A DNA stretch of 64,000 nt from an uncultured Gammaproteobacteria bacterium. Lineage in GTDB: Bacteria > Pseudomonadota > Gammaproteobacteria > HK1. The stretch spans positions 682,001-746,000 of the forward strand of contig OY282378.1 in the NCBI GenBank assembly GCA_958295835.1, given 5' to 3'. The translations under genes and the position numbers were made by a program. Of this stretch, positions 26,758 through 35,954 are shown piece by piece; the first letter of the stretch is position 1, and each line of letters starts with the position of its first letter. Under the pieces are notes generated by a model. That model searched no databases. It saw nothing but the letters and a program-made list of their open reading frames with translations, and was not told the origin of the DNA.

Positions 26758-27681
26758 ATGTCCACGCCGTCCGGGACCCTGAACCCGCTGCACGAAGCGC
26801 AGGTGCATCGCTCGCTGTGGATGGACGTGTGGCTCGCGTTCCGCAACCACACCGGCGCGCTCGCCGGCATGGTGGTGTTCTCGGTGGTCGTCCTCGCGGT
26901 CACCTTCGGCCCCTTCCTGCACGACGTGGACCCCCAGTACCTCGACATCCGGGTGAAGAACCAGGGTCCCTCGCTCGCCCATCCGATGGGCACCGACAAC
27001 CTCGGCCGCGACATGTTCGCGCAGGTGCTCGCGGGCGGGCGCATCTCCCTCGCGGTGGGCTTCACCGCGATGCTGCTCTCGCTCGTGCTCGGCACCGTGG
27101 TGGGCGTGCTCGCCGGCTACTTCAACCGCCTCGACGGGCTGCTGATGCGCACCACCGACCTCTTCCTCGCGCTGCCCCTGCTCCCGCTTCTCCTCGTGAT
27201 CATCATGCTGTTTCGCGACGCCCTGCGCACCGCGTTCGGGCCGGAGACCGGGATCTTCCTGCTCATCGTGTTCGTCATCGGCATCACGAGCTGGATGCAG
27301 ACCGCGCGCATCGTGCGCGGCGACGTGCTGGCGCTGAAGGAGCGCGAGTTCGTGACCGCGGCGCGCAGCATCGGCACCCGCCGACGGCGCATCATCACCC
27401 GCCACGTCCTGCCCAACGTGTTGAGCCCCATCATGGTGTCGGCGACGCTCGGCATCGCCAACGCCATCATCACCGAGTCCGCCCTCTCCTTCCTCGGCCT
27501 GGGCTTTCCGCCCGACTTCCCGACCTGGGGCCGGCTGCTGTTCGACGGGGCGAACTTCATGACCATCACCCCGGCGCGGGTGCTGTGGCCGGGGCTCGCG
27601 ATCTCGCTCACGGTGCTGAGCGTGAACTACATCGGCGATGGACTGCGCGACGCGCTGGATCCAAGGATGCGAGGCACGTGA
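26758..27681 (+). CDS. oligopeptide/nickel-type ABC transporter permease (DppC-like)
   Basis: 307-residue DppC/OppC-type permease. The N-terminal OppC helix (MVVFSVVVLAVTFGPFL) precedes HPMGTDNLGRDMFAQVLAGGR, the family signature, and the EAA-loop EFVTAARSIGTRRRRI. Pairs with the upstream DppB-like protein to form the membrane channel for peptides or similar solutes. Downstream genes are a thioesterase and a glycosidase-like protein rather than the expected ATPases. Confidence 0.94.
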   Translation: MSTPSGTLNPLHEAQVHRSLWMDVWLAFRNHTGALAGMVVFSVVVLAVTFGPFLHDVDPQYLDIRVKNQGPSLAHPMGTDNLGRDMFAQVLAGGRISLAVGFTAMLLSLVLGTVVGVLAGYFNRLDGLLMRTTDLFLALPLLPLLLVIIMLFRDALRTAFGPETGIFLLIVFVIGITSWMQTARIVRGDVLALKEREFVTAARSIGTRRRRIITRHVLPNVLSPIMVSATLGIANAIITESALSFLGLGFPPDFPTWGRLLFDGANFMTITPARVLWPGLAISLTVLSVNYIGDGLRDALDPRMRGT

Positions 27682-27817
27682 TCGGGCTCGGCCGTCCTGG
27701 TCCACGGTTCCGGATCCAGGCCGATCCCGTGTCGATGGCGGGAGAGTAACGGACTCGGGTCTCGGGAGGCGTGAGCACCGCGGTGACCGAAGCGGACATG
27801 GAGAAGATCGACCGCCG

Positions 27818-28297
27818 ATGACCGATGCGCCGCTGGTGTTGTACCGGGACGTAGTCCGCCCCGAATGGGTCGACTACAACCACCACCTCAACGTCGCGTT
27901 CTACGTTCGCGCATTCGATCTCGCGACCGATGCATTCTTCGACTTCGCCGGCCTGTACCTCGACTACATCGAGCGTACCGGGTGCACGCTCTACGTACGC
28001 GAGATGCACGTCTCCTATCACCGCGAGATGAAGGAAGGCGCGCCGATGCGGTTCGAGACCCGGGTCCTGGACGTCGACGAGAAGCGCCTGCATCTCTTTC
28101 ACTCCCTCCATCACGATGCGGAGGGCTACCTTGCGGCAACGAACGAGATCATGTGCATGCACGTCGATACCGCCACCGGACGCTCGGCCCCGTTCCCGCC
28201 CGACCGGCTGGACGTCCTGGCCGCGATCGGGCGCGCGCACGCCGCGTTGCCGGCGCCTCCCGACAAGGGCAACGTCATCGGGATCCGGAGAAGGTGA
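27818..28297 (+). CDS. hotdog-fold acyl-CoA thioesterase
   Basis: 159-residue 4-hydroxybenzoyl-CoA thioesterase-like protein. The pattern EWVDYNHHLNVAFYVRAFD is the family's acyl-CoA binding and catalytic segment, with Asp and Asn/His at the active site. Similar proteins are found in carnitine and betaine degradation operons as betainyl-CoA thioesterases; that specific role is only a suggestion. Start at ATG 27818. It follows the ABC permeases by 136 bp. Confidence 0.85.
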   Translation: MTDAPLVLYRDVVRPEWVDYNHHLNVAFYVRAFDLATDAFFDFAGLYLDYIERTGCTLYVREMHVSYHREMKEGAPMRFETRVLDVDEKRLHLFHSLHHDAEGYLAATNEIMCMHVDTATGRSAPFPPDRLDVLAAIGRAHAALPAPPDKGNVIGIRRR

Positions 28298-28412
28298 TGC
28301 GATCGGACTGCGCATGGCCCCACGCCCGGCGCCGGCCTCGGAACCGGCGCCGATCAACGGATTTCTGGCTCGGGCTTCGGGTCGTCGCCGAAGCATGAGC
28401 AAGGTGTGAGAA

Positions 28413-29471
28413 ATGAACACCGTCCGGGCCGTACGACTCTCCGCCGGGCCGATCATCCGGCCCCACATGGACGATCGGATGGGCTCGAACGTCAACGGTC
28501 CCTCGCTCATCCGGGTCCCCGACTGGATCGAGAGACCCCTCGGCCGGTACTACCTGTACTTCGCCGACCACAAGGGCGCGTACATCCGCCTCGCCTGCGC
28601 CGACACGCTCGCCGGCCCCTGGCGGATGCACACGCCGGGGACGCTGGCCCTGGAGGCTTCGCACTTCGCGACCGAGCGTCCGGACCCCGCCCGCGTGAGC
28701 GAGGGAGTCCGCCGGGATGCGGCGAACGCGATCGAGCAGGACTATCTCCATCCGCACATCGCGTCCCCCGACGTGCACGTCGACCACGACCGCCGCGAGA
28801 TCCGCATGTACTACCACGGCATGCTCGAGGACGGCGAGCAGCGCACCCGGGTGGCGGTGTCCGCGGACGGCATCCACTTCGAGGCCCGCCCCGAGATCCT
28901 CGGCGACTCGTACTTCCGGGTGTTCCGGCACCACGGGTGGCACTACGCCCTGGTCATGCCGGGGGAGCTGCGCCGCTCCCGCGACGGGCTCACCGGCTTC
29001 GAGCGGCGACCGCCAAAGCGGTCGCTTGGCGATTCCGCTTCGCGGAATCGCGGGCGCTCCGAGCAACGCCGTAGACGGGCGAAGAACAATCTTGTGCCAT
29101 ACGGACCGGGTCCCACGCTCTTCTGTCCCGAGATGCGCCATGCCGCGCTGCGCCACGCGGGCGATGCGCTCGACGTCTTCTGGTCGAGGGTCGGCGACGC
29201 CCCGGAGCGCATCCTCCACTCGCGCATCCGACTCGACGGCGAGTGGACGGAGTGGCGCGAGGAAGGCAGCCAGGTGGTGCTGGAACCCGAACGTGCCTGG
29301 GAAGGGGCCGGCGAGCCGATCGAGCCCTCGATGCGCGGGGAGATCAACCGCCTCGTGCGCCAGCTCCGGGACCCCTGCGTCTACGAGGAAGACGGCCGCA
29401 CGTACCTGCTCTACTGTGGCGGCGGCGAGTCCGGCATCGGAATCGCGGAAGTGCTGGGACTCGGCGGTTGA
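28413..29471 (+). CDS. five-bladed beta-propeller glycosidase-like protein with palindromic insertion
   Basis: 352-residue protein with the repeated blade pattern of the GH43/GH117 type superfamily: PSLIRVPDWIERPLGRYYLY, YFADHKGAYIRLA, ASPDVHVDHDRREIRMYYHG, and VYEEDGRTYLLYCGGGE. At about residues 197-230 a 34-residue Arg-rich stretch interrupts the fold. It is encoded by a 102-bp palindromic element (29001-29102) in frame. Flanks GLTGFE and GPTLFCPEMRH would join naturally without it. No signal peptide was seen, so it is probably cytoplasmic. Substrate unknown. Start at 28413 follows AAGGTGTGAG. Confidence 0.75.
   Translation: MNTVRAVRLSAGPIIRPHMDDRMGSNVNGPSLIRVPDWIERPLGRYYLYFADHKGAYIRLACADTLAGPWRMHTPGTLALEASHFATERPDPARVSEGVRRDAANAIEQDYLHPHIASPDVHVDHDRREIRMYYHGMLEDGEQRTRVAVSADGIHFEARPEILGDSYFRVFRHHGWHYALVMPGELRRSRDGLTGFERRPPKRSLGDSASRNRGRSEQRRRRAKNNLVPYGPGPTLFCPEMRHAALRHAGDALDVFWSRVGDAPERILHSRIRLDGEWTEWREEGSQVVLEPERAWEGAGEPIEPSMRGEINRLVRQLRDPCVYEEDGRTYLLYCGGGESGIGIAEVLGLGG
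29001..29102 (+). repeat. palindromic element A, in frame inside a gene
   Basis: 102 bp beginning gagcggcgaccgc and ending tcttgtgccatac. It contains two perfect hairpins in tandem: gcgaccgc/gcggtcgc (29006-29025) and gattccgc/gcggaatc (29031-29049). The 5' end and the ~37-bp 3' end recur in element B at 35955-36026. The length is a multiple of three. Confidence 0.8.
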
Positions 29472-29659
29472 GTCGGCCGGACGTCAACCACGGTCATGCC
29501 AAAGAAAACCATGAGCGGACCTTGCAACGATACGGCGGCCGGTCCGCGCACTCGATGCGTTCGATGCGTTCGATGCGCTCCGGGTGCTCCGGAAGCTCCG
29601 GGCGGTGACCCCGGAATCGCGGATCCGGTGCGCTGAGGAGGCGGCGAGAGGGGATCCGC

Positions 29660-31381
29660 ATGGCAACCCGTTCCCGACGCAGCGAACCCGTCCACACCCA
29701 CACGCCGGTCGAGGCGGAGCGGGGGGTGTGCGCCGGTGGGCATCCGGCGGTGGCCGACGCCGGCGTGCGCCTCATGCAGGAAGGCGGAAACGCAATCGAC
29801 GCGCTGGTCGGCGCCGCGTTCACCGCGTTCGTGGTCGAGCCGGCGATGTGCGGGCTCGGCGGCTATGCCCGCATCTCGGTCTACGCCCCCGCCCATGGTG
29901 GTTTCCTGAGCTTCGATGCCTACGCGCGCGCCCCGCTCGCGGCGACCCCCGACATGTTCGCGCCGGATGGCTCGCGCCCGTCGTCGTACTACGGCCATCC
30001 TCGCACCGTAGGCGATCGCTCCGAGCGCGGAATCCTCTCCATCGCGGTGCCGGGGGCGGTGGCGGGATGCTGCGACGCCCATGCGATGCTCGGCCGCCTG
30101 CCGCTCGCGCAGGTGATGGCGCCGGCGATCGAGGCGGCACAGCAGGGCATCGAGATCGCGTGGTTCGATCTCCTCCCGCTGGTCGAGATCAGCCACCATC
30201 TCGATGCGTTCCCGGACACCCGGGCGGCGTGGATGCCGGGCGGCGCGTTCCCCCGCATCGCGTTCCAGAGGGCGGAGGGAGATCGGATCGACGGCGCCGC
30301 GCTGGCTGGCACGCTGCGCCGGATCGCGGCGCGGGGGAAGCGCGGGTTCTACGCGGGGAAGACCGCGAAGGCGATCGATGCCTACGTGCGCTCGCACGGC
30401 GGGATCCTCGCGAGCGCCGACCTCGACGCCTACCGCACCCGCGTACTGCGCGAATGGCCGCAGCGCTACCGCGGCCACGACTACGTCACCTGCTTCGACC
30501 AGGTCGGCTACGAGGCGCTGAACCTGCTCGGGCACTTCGACCTGCGCCGCTACGGGAGCGACTCCCACACCTGCCGGCATCTCGTCGCGGAGGCGCTCGC
30601 CGTTGCGTTCACCGACAGCATGACCCACTACGGGGATCCCGACTTCGAGAACGCGCCGGTGAGCGGCCTCGCGCACCCAGGCTTCGCGGCCCGGCGGCGC
30701 CGGGCGATGCGCGTCCGCAAGGCGCTGCCACGGCCGGTCGAGGCCGGCAACCCGTGGCCGTACGAACGCTTCGTCGATGCGCCGGAACGTGTCGAGACGC
30801 GGGCCGGGGCGCCGCGCATCTCGGGCACGAGCCAGGCCGCCGCCGCGGATCGCGAGGGCAACATGGCGAGCATCTGCATGAGCATCGGAGGCTCGTTCGG
30901 CTCGCTCGTCCACGTGCCGGAGCTCGGCATCGTGCTCAACAACGCGATGCAGAACTTCGACCCGCGCCCGGATCATCCCAACGCGATCAAGCCCGGCAAG
31001 ATGCCGATCTTCGCGGCTCCGGTGCTGGTCGCCGCGCGGCAGGGCGAGGGGCGCTTCGCGGGCGCCGGCTCCGGCGGCTACCGCATCCAGACCGCGGTGC
31101 TGCACGCATTCATGAACGTCGTCGATCACCGTATGCGCATCCAGCGCGCGATCGATCATCCCCGTGTGCACTGCCACGGACGCGAGACCTGGGTGGACGC
31201 CCGCATCCCCCCGGCGGTCCGGCGCCGCCTCGCCCGCGCCGGACACGAGGTCGTGGTGGTGGAGGAGAACCCGGGCAGCCTGCACTTCGCCCGCGTTGCC
31301 GCCGTCACCCGGGAGCCGCGCCGCGGCGTGCTCCGGGCCGGTGCGGGGCCGGTGTGGCGTACCGCCGCGGCGGGGTATTGA
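29660..31381 (+). CDS. gamma-glutamyltransferase-family protein
   Basis: 573-residue Ntn-hydrolase of the gamma-glutamyltranspeptidase family. GGHPAVADAGVRLMQEGGNAIDA at the N-terminus, VEPAMCGLGG, SIAVPGAVAG, and GTSQAAAADREGN, where the Thr is the expected autocatalytic cleavage site and nucleophile, are all present. GSGGYRIQTAVL corresponds to the GSPGG region. No signal peptide was found, unlike periplasmic GGT, so a cytoplasmic acylase or hydrolase role is possible. A stretch of 9-bp repeats (tcgatgcgt) lies upstream at about 29548-29580. Confidence 0.9.
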   Translation: MATRSRRSEPVHTHTPVEAERGVCAGGHPAVADAGVRLMQEGGNAIDALVGAAFTAFVVEPAMCGLGGYARISVYAPAHGGFLSFDAYARAPLAATPDMFAPDGSRPSSYYGHPRTVGDRSERGILSIAVPGAVAGCCDAHAMLGRLPLAQVMAPAIEAAQQGIEIAWFDLLPLVEISHHLDAFPDTRAAWMPGGAFPRIAFQRAEGDRIDGAALAGTLRRIAARGKRGFYAGKTAKAIDAYVRSHGGILASADLDAYRTRVLREWPQRYRGHDYVTCFDQVGYEALNLLGHFDLRRYGSDSHTCRHLVAEALAVAFTDSMTHYGDPDFENAPVSGLAHPGFAARRRRAMRVRKALPRPVEAGNPWPYERFVDAPERVETRAGAPRISGTSQAAAADREGNMASICMSIGGSFGSLVHVPELGIVLNNAMQNFDPRPDHPNAIKPGKMPIFAAPVLVAARQGEGRFAGAGSGGYRIQTAVLHAFMNVVDHRMRIQRAIDHPRVHCHGRETWVDARIPPAVRRRLARAGHEVVVVEENPGSLHFARVAAVTREPRRGVLRAGAGPVWRTAAAGY

Positions 31382-31497
31382 GCGCCCCCTTCGTCAGCGA
31401 TGCCGGAACCCGCATCCCCGGAAGAGGCGCCATGGCGAAATCCCCGACCCGATCCCCGTGATCGTCGCCCTCGCCCGACCGGTCGTGTACGACACCC

Positions 31498-32283
31498 TCA
31501 GTACCGCTCCAGGATGCCGCCCAGATCCGTGATGACGCCGGCGTGGTTCGCCGCCGCGCCGCGATCGACGAGGAGCGCTTCCAGCCCGGCCGCGCGCGCG
31601 CCGTCGTAGTCGGCCTCGGGGTTGTCGCCGACGTGCAGCGCCTCCGACGCCTCGACCCCGAGGACCGCGAGCGCATGGGTGAAGATCGCGCCGTCCGGCT
31701 TCGCCGCCCCGGCCTCGCCCGAAGACACCACCGCGTCGAAGAACAACGCGAGCCCCAGCCCATCGAGCAGCGGGGTGAGGCGCGAATCGAAGTTCGACAC
31801 CACCGCCAGCACGACTCCGCGCTCGCGCAATGACGCGAGCACGGCGGGAACCTCGGGGTAGACCCGCCACGCCTGCGCGCTCGCGTAGTGCGCATAGAGG
31901 CGATCGAAGTAGGCGTCGAACTCGGGGACGCCTCCGGCCGCGCCGGTCACCCGCTCGACCACGGCACGCCACCAGCCGCGCTCGGCCCGGTCGAGGTCCG
32001 CGCCGTGCCTGCCGGGAAACGCCATCGGCGGGGCATCGGCGAACTCGGTCCGGAATCCGGCCGTCAGGGTATCGGGGTCGAGGTCGCCGCCGAAGTCCCG
32101 TGCGAGCAGTGAGTAGGTCTCGCCGAGCGGGCGGGCGACCTCGATCAACGTCCCCGAGGCGTCGAGGAGCACCGCGCGCGGGACGGGACCGGAGCTCCGC
32201 CGCGTATTCCGGGGCCGCGCCCGCGGAGACCGCTCTGTTTTCTGCGTGGAATGCGGCCCGCAAACCGCTGATTTCCGAACCAT
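31498..32283 (-). CDS. HAD-superfamily hydrolase (HDHD3-like)
   Basis: 261-residue HAD-IA hydrolase. Motif I is LLDASGTLIE, with the nucleophile Asp but Ser in place of the second Asp. Motif II is VVSNFDS, motif III has Lys in AAKPDG, and motif IV HVGDNPEADYDGA. The first ~34 residues are Arg-rich and may not be translated; the true start could be a non-ATG codon nearer the fold. It converges with the GGT gene. Substrate unknown. Confidence 0.85.
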   Translation of the reverse strand: MVRKSAVCGPHSTQKTERSPRARPRNTRRSSGPVPRAVLLDASGTLIEVARPLGETYSLLARDFGGDLDPDTLTAGFRTEFADAPPMAFPGRHGADLDRAERGWWRAVVERVTGAAGGVPEFDAYFDRLYAHYASAQAWRVYPEVPAVLASLRERGVVLAVVSNFDSRLTPLLDGLGLALFFDAVVSSGEAGAAKPDGAIFTHALAVLGVEASEALHVGDNPEADYDGARAAGLEALLVDRGAAANHAGVITDLGGILERY

Positions 32284-32482
32284 TCGCTGTTTCTCCCCGG
32301 CTCGACGCCTGAAGAGCTTACTCCGAAACGGTTGGGGAACCGGGTCACTGCCGGGACAGCCCGGCCTTTCTCGTGGATCTCGCCAGGGATCTTGCCGGGG
32401 ACGACCTGCGCCTCCCTCGGCAGGTCCCGCGCGGGACCCTCATGAGAGACACTGTCCACGGCCGGAACGGGGAGGACGGGCG

Positions 32483-33532
32483 ATGAGATCGGGAGCAGGG
32501 ACGGCGCTGGCCGTGGCGTTCGGGATCTGGGTGGGCGCCGCGGGGGCCGGCGAGACGATCTGGGAAGGCGAGGTGCGCGTGGTCGATGCAAAGACCCTCG
32601 CCGGAGTGCCGGACGGCCCGGCACTGCCGCTCGGCGGGATCGAGCCCCCGCCGCCGGACGCCCAATGCGGGCCGGCGGCGGAGAGGCCCGCGTGCAGGGA
32701 GCTCGCCGTGCAGGCGTTGCGGGACGCGGTGGCCGGACAGGACCTCGTATGCGAGCGGGACGGGGACGGGATCGCCTGCCGCGCCGACGGCATCGACATC
32801 GCCGAGTGGATGGTCCAGATGGGCTGGGCGCTTGCGGCCGGTGAGAAGCTGCGCGAGGCGGAGGGAGAGGCGCGGGCGGCCCGGCAAGGCATGTGGTGGT
32901 ACGAGGAAGAAAGTTTTGCACGGAAGCACGGCGCTCCGCCGGCCCGATACGTCCCCTCTCCCCTGCCCGGCGAAGACGCCGTCCGGGCGTGCATGGAAGC
33001 AGGTGAAAACGCCTTTGCACGGCGGGAGTACGGCAACCTGATGGCGATCGAAGCCGTCGAATGGCTCATCGAAGAGACGAGGCTGCGCTGGGAGCGCCGG
33101 CACGCGATGGAGGGAGACGGCGCGGACACGGCCCCGGAAGCCCTGGACGACAAGACCCGCGAGAGCCTGGACGCCGCGCGCGAGCTCTGCGACCTCCTCG
33201 GTGGGGCGTCCGAAGGAAGCGGTGGCGAGACGAGAGATGCCTCCGGGGAAGCAATCGAAACCGTCGAAGGCAGGGTGGGTCGGCTCGCGGACAGTGCGCG
33301 CGAGACCTGCCGGGAGGCGGCAGCGGGAGTGGCCCGGGCAGGACGAATCGAGGATCTCACGAGCATCCGGCAGATCGCCCGCCACACGATGTTGCTGACC
33401 GGGCGGTTGGGCGAGCGCCTGTGGCAGGCGAGGGAACGGGGAGACGACGAGGAAATGCGCCGGATGCTGGGACGGGCCTACGCGGTGTTCGAGCGCGCGG
33501 AGCGGCAATGCAACGCGCTCGCGGAAGAGTGA
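32483..33532 (+). CDS. secreted protein with degenerate thermonuclease-like domain
   Basis: 349-residue exported protein. A signal peptide (cleavage after GAAGA) precedes a short staphylococcal-nuclease-like region: EGEVRVVDAKTLA, LPLGGIEPP, CRELAVQALRDAVAGQDLVC, WMVQMGWALA and ARAARQGMW. The catalytic Asp/Arg/Glu set of SNase is not evident, so it is probably non-catalytic. The C-terminal ~200 residues are helical, acidic and without a named family. ATG 32483 has GGAGGA upstream. A lipoprotein gene follows closely. Confidence 0.75.
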   Translation: MRSGAGTALAVAFGIWVGAAGAGETIWEGEVRVVDAKTLAGVPDGPALPLGGIEPPPPDAQCGPAAERPACRELAVQALRDAVAGQDLVCERDGDGIACRADGIDIAEWMVQMGWALAAGEKLREAEGEARAARQGMWWYEEESFARKHGAPPARYVPSPLPGEDAVRACMEAGENAFARREYGNLMAIEAVEWLIEETRLRWERRHAMEGDGADTAPEALDDKTRESLDAARELCDLLGGASEGSGGETRDASGEAIETVEGRVGRLADSARETCREAAAGVARAGRIEDLTSIRQIARHTMLLTGRLGERLWQARERGDDEEMRRMLGRAYAVFERAERQCNALAEE

Positions 33533-33570
33533 GGGAAGGGATGGAAGGCGCCGCCCACGGACACCCGAGG

Positions 33571-34056
33571 ATGAGGGTCCTGACACTGGCCCTGGCCGCC
33601 GGCGTCGCGTTGAGCGGATGCGTGGACCCCGGAATCGACTGCTGGACCCGGGAGCACTACCAGACGGCGGTGCGAATCCCGGGCGACCCGGCCCGCGAGA
33701 TCCGGGCAGGTACGTACCGGGGCGAGGTGGTGATCGAAGACCCGGACAACTGGTGGACGGGCGCCCACTTCACGGGCGAGGCGTGCCGGATGGAGGTCGA
33801 GCACCGGCCCGATGGGACGTACGTCCGAACGCACTTCCTGGACGCAGCGGTGAGGCTGCGTGCGCGGATAGGCGCGGGGGACAGTCCGTTCTTCTCCGGA
33901 GAGACGGCGGACGGGAAGTCGGTGGTCCTGCAACACCACCTGGGCCGCCCCGTTTCACTGACGCTGACGCACTACCGGGAGGACGGAACACTGAGCTACG
34001 GAGCTTGCGGGAAGCGGGGAGCGCCGTACCTCGAGTGTCACGGCGGACGCGAGTAG
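33571..34056 (+). CDS. small lipoprotein
   Basis: 161-residue predicted lipoprotein: MRVLTLALAAGVALSGC gives a lipobox LSGC with the modified Cys at residue 17. The mature part is beta-rich with Trp and Gly turns and three further Cys. An ATG at 33541 in the same frame would add ten residues and is preceded by GAGGGAAGGG. Probably co-transcribed with the secreted protein 38 bp upstream. Function unknown. Confidence 0.75.
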   Translation: MRVLTLALAAGVALSGCVDPGIDCWTREHYQTAVRIPGDPAREIRAGTYRGEVVIEDPDNWWTGAHFTGEACRMEVEHRPDGTYVRTHFLDAAVRLRARIGAGDSPFFSGETADGKSVVLQHHLGRPVSLTLTHYREDGTLSYGACGKRGAPYLECHGGRE

Positions 34057-34075
34057 AGGAACGCGGCGCGACCTC

Positions 34076-34112
34076 GACGCTCAGCGCCACGCCGACGGCG
34101 CCCACGCGGCGG
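34076..34112. repeat. 37-bp copy of the mutM 3' end
   Basis: Matches 34150-34186, which includes the mutM stop codon, at 32 of 37 positions; all five differences are transitions. The two copies lie 74 bp apart in the convergent gap between the lipoprotein gene and mutM. Confidence 0.75.
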
Positions 34113-34154
34113 CGCCGCATCCCGTCCATTACGCAGGATCGCTCCCGTTGACGC

Positions 34155-34991
34155 TCAGCGCTGCACCGACGGCGCCCATGCGGTGGTGCGCCCGCCGATC
34201 GTCACGTGTTCGATCGGCTCGCCGCGCGCCGTCTTCGCATCCTCCCGCTTCCCCCAGCGACGGTGGAACAGCCAGGTGCGGGGATAACGTGAATCGTCGG
34301 CGTTCGCACCCACCGCGCGCTTCACGATCGCGGCGAGCCTGGCCCGCATCCGCCGCGCCTCCGCATCCGTCAGCGAAGACGCCCGGCGGCGGGGGTCGAT
34401 CCCGGCCTGGTAGAGCACCTCGTCCGCGATCCAGTTGCCCACGCCGGCCGCGAACGACTGGTCGAGCAGGAGCGACTTCACGTTGCTCCCACGTGCGCGC
34501 ACCATCTCGGAGAACCGCTTCGGCGGCGGCATCGCCAGCAACGGGTCGAAGCCGAGCTTCGAGACCGGCGGCTCGCGCTCGGGATCGTCGCGCAGCAGGA
34601 TGCGCCCGAGCCGGCGCCCGTCGGTCATCGCGAGCTCGCCGCCGTCGTCGAGGTGGATGCGGATCTTCACGAAGCGCGGCGGCCAGGCCGGCGGGTCTTC
34701 GCGCGGCCCGGATTTGAGCTGAAGCACCGCCGCCCCCGGCGCCTTGAATCCGCCGGTCATCCCGAAGTGGAAGAGCGGATGCGGCGGCGCGTCCAGCGCG
34801 AGCCAGAGCTGTTTCCCCCAGCGCCGCGCCGCCTCCACCCGCCTGCCTTCGAGTGCGCGGCTCCACCGCCGCGGCCCGACCGAATCGAAGACGATCGGAT
34901 CGTCGGCGCACCACACCCGCTCGATGCGCCGCCCGGCGGCGACGGCTTGCGCGAGCCCGCGCCCGCGCTCGACCTCCGGCAACTCCGGCAT
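34155..34991 (-). CDS. mutM: formamidopyrimidine-DNA glycosylase family, zincless
   Basis: 278-residue Fpg/Nei protein. MPELPEVE gives the catalytic Pro1 (after Met removal) and Glu2. FGMTGGFK and the helix-two-turn-helix (SFAAGVGNWIADEVLYQAGI, with the conserved Asn) follow. The C-terminal CxxC...CxxC zinc finger of E. coli Fpg is absent: the end YPRTWLFHRRWGK...VTIGGRTTAW has no Cys, as in zincless-finger homologues. It removes oxidised purines such as 8-oxoguanine. Start at ATG 34991; the frame extends further up but the MPELPE start is certain. Confidence 0.93.
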   Translation of the reverse strand: MPELPEVERGRGLAQAVAAGRRIERVWCADDPIVFDSVGPRRWSRALEGRRVEAARRWGKQLWLALDAPPHPLFHFGMTGGFKAPGAAVLQLKSGPREDPPAWPPRFVKIRIHLDDGGELAMTDGRRLGRILLRDDPEREPPVSKLGFDPLLAMPPPKRFSEMVRARGSNVKSLLLDQSFAAGVGNWIADEVLYQAGIDPRRRASSLTDAEARRMRARLAAIVKRAVGANADDSRYPRTWLFHRRWGKREDAKTARGEPIEHVTIGGRTTAWAPSVQR

Positions 34992-35345
34992 GTCCGATCC
35001 TCTCCCGGCGACGATGCGGCGCCGATGGTAGCCGGTGCGGTCGGCGCCTTCGAGCGGTCCGGCGGGAAAGCCGGCGCCGGGACGCAGAGCCATTCCCTGC
35101 TCGCCGTGGAGCGTGGATCAGGCCTCCCGGAGGTGTCGAAACAGCGCGGGCAAGGGTGGCCGGAGGCCGTTGCCCCGGGAAAGGGCGGCGAGGGGTCGTC
35201 GTCCCGGGAAAGGGCGCCGGCATCCGGACGGATGTCGACTGGCGATGCGGCGAACAGGGAACGGCCATGTTCCGGGGCATCACGCGGTGGCGTTCCGATC
35301 CATCGCGGGCGATGATGCTTCCTTGCCGGGCAGGAGAGACGGACG
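34992..35345. other. 354-bp gap upstream of mutM
   Basis: No gene was recognised. A 14-bp direct repeat (cccgggaaagggcg) occurs at 35174-35187 and 35203-35216. The region presumably holds the mutM promoter; none is convincing. Confidence 0.4.
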
Positions 35346-35536
35346 ATGCACCGATTCGAGGGCAAGGTGGTGGCAGTCACCGGAGGCGCTTCCGGGACCG
35401 GAGAGGCGTCGTACATCCCGGGAACGTGCCCGTTCATCGACGGGTGGATGGGGCGTCCGGCAACGTCCCTGCGGTACCGCCGTCATACATCCCGGGAACG
35501 TGCCTGTTCATCGACGGGGAACGGACCGCGCTGTAA
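35346..35536 (+). pseudogene. short-chain dehydrogenase remnant with duplicated C-terminus
   Basis: The first 21 codons (MHRFEGKVVAVTGGASGTGEA) are the N-terminal NAD(P)-binding segment of a short-chain dehydrogenase. The next codons jump straight to a C-terminal segment (SYIPGTCPFIDG), missing about 200 residues. A second copy of that end (PSYIPGTCLFIDGERTAL and stop) follows in another frame. The two 37-bp copies (35408-35444 and 35482-35518) are 74 bp apart. Confidence 0.75.
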
Positions 35537-35923
35537 GGAGGCAGCCCCCTCCCCTCGATGACACACCATCCTTTGCCTTGAGCGCCGTCGCCATGAGCCG
35601 GAACGAGAAACAGACCTGCCGCGATCTGATCGAGCCCGCCGTCGCCGATGCCGGGTGGAACTCGGACGCTCAGGTCGAGATCGGCCCGGGACCCGTCAAC
35701 CTGACGGGCGAGGCGATGTACGACCCTTCGCAGCGCATCGTCGCCGATTACCTCCTGAAGCTGTGGCGCATGCCGCTCGCCGTCCTCGAAGCGAAGCCCG
35801 AGGGAGAGCCGGCATCGAACGGCATGCAGCAGGCGTCGAGGTACGCCCTGCGCCTGGGCCTTCGCTTCTCCATCGCGAGCAACGGGCGTGAGTACATCCT
35901 CACCGACGACCGGACCGCCTGTC

Positions 35924-35943
35924 ATTCCCGCGAAAGCGGGAAT
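35924..35943. repeat. REP-type palindrome
   Basis: attcccgc, loop gaaa, gcgggaat: a perfect 8-bp stem. This core is a widespread proteobacterial repetitive extragenic palindrome. Here it sits inside the hsdR remnant. Confidence 0.75.
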
Positions 35944-35954
35944 CCAGAGACTTT

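Noticed and set aside
25693..27705. 670-codon minus-strand frame opposite the ABC permeases
   Set aside because: Low-complexity His/Glu/Arg reading of the reverse strand; permease motifs are on the plus strand.
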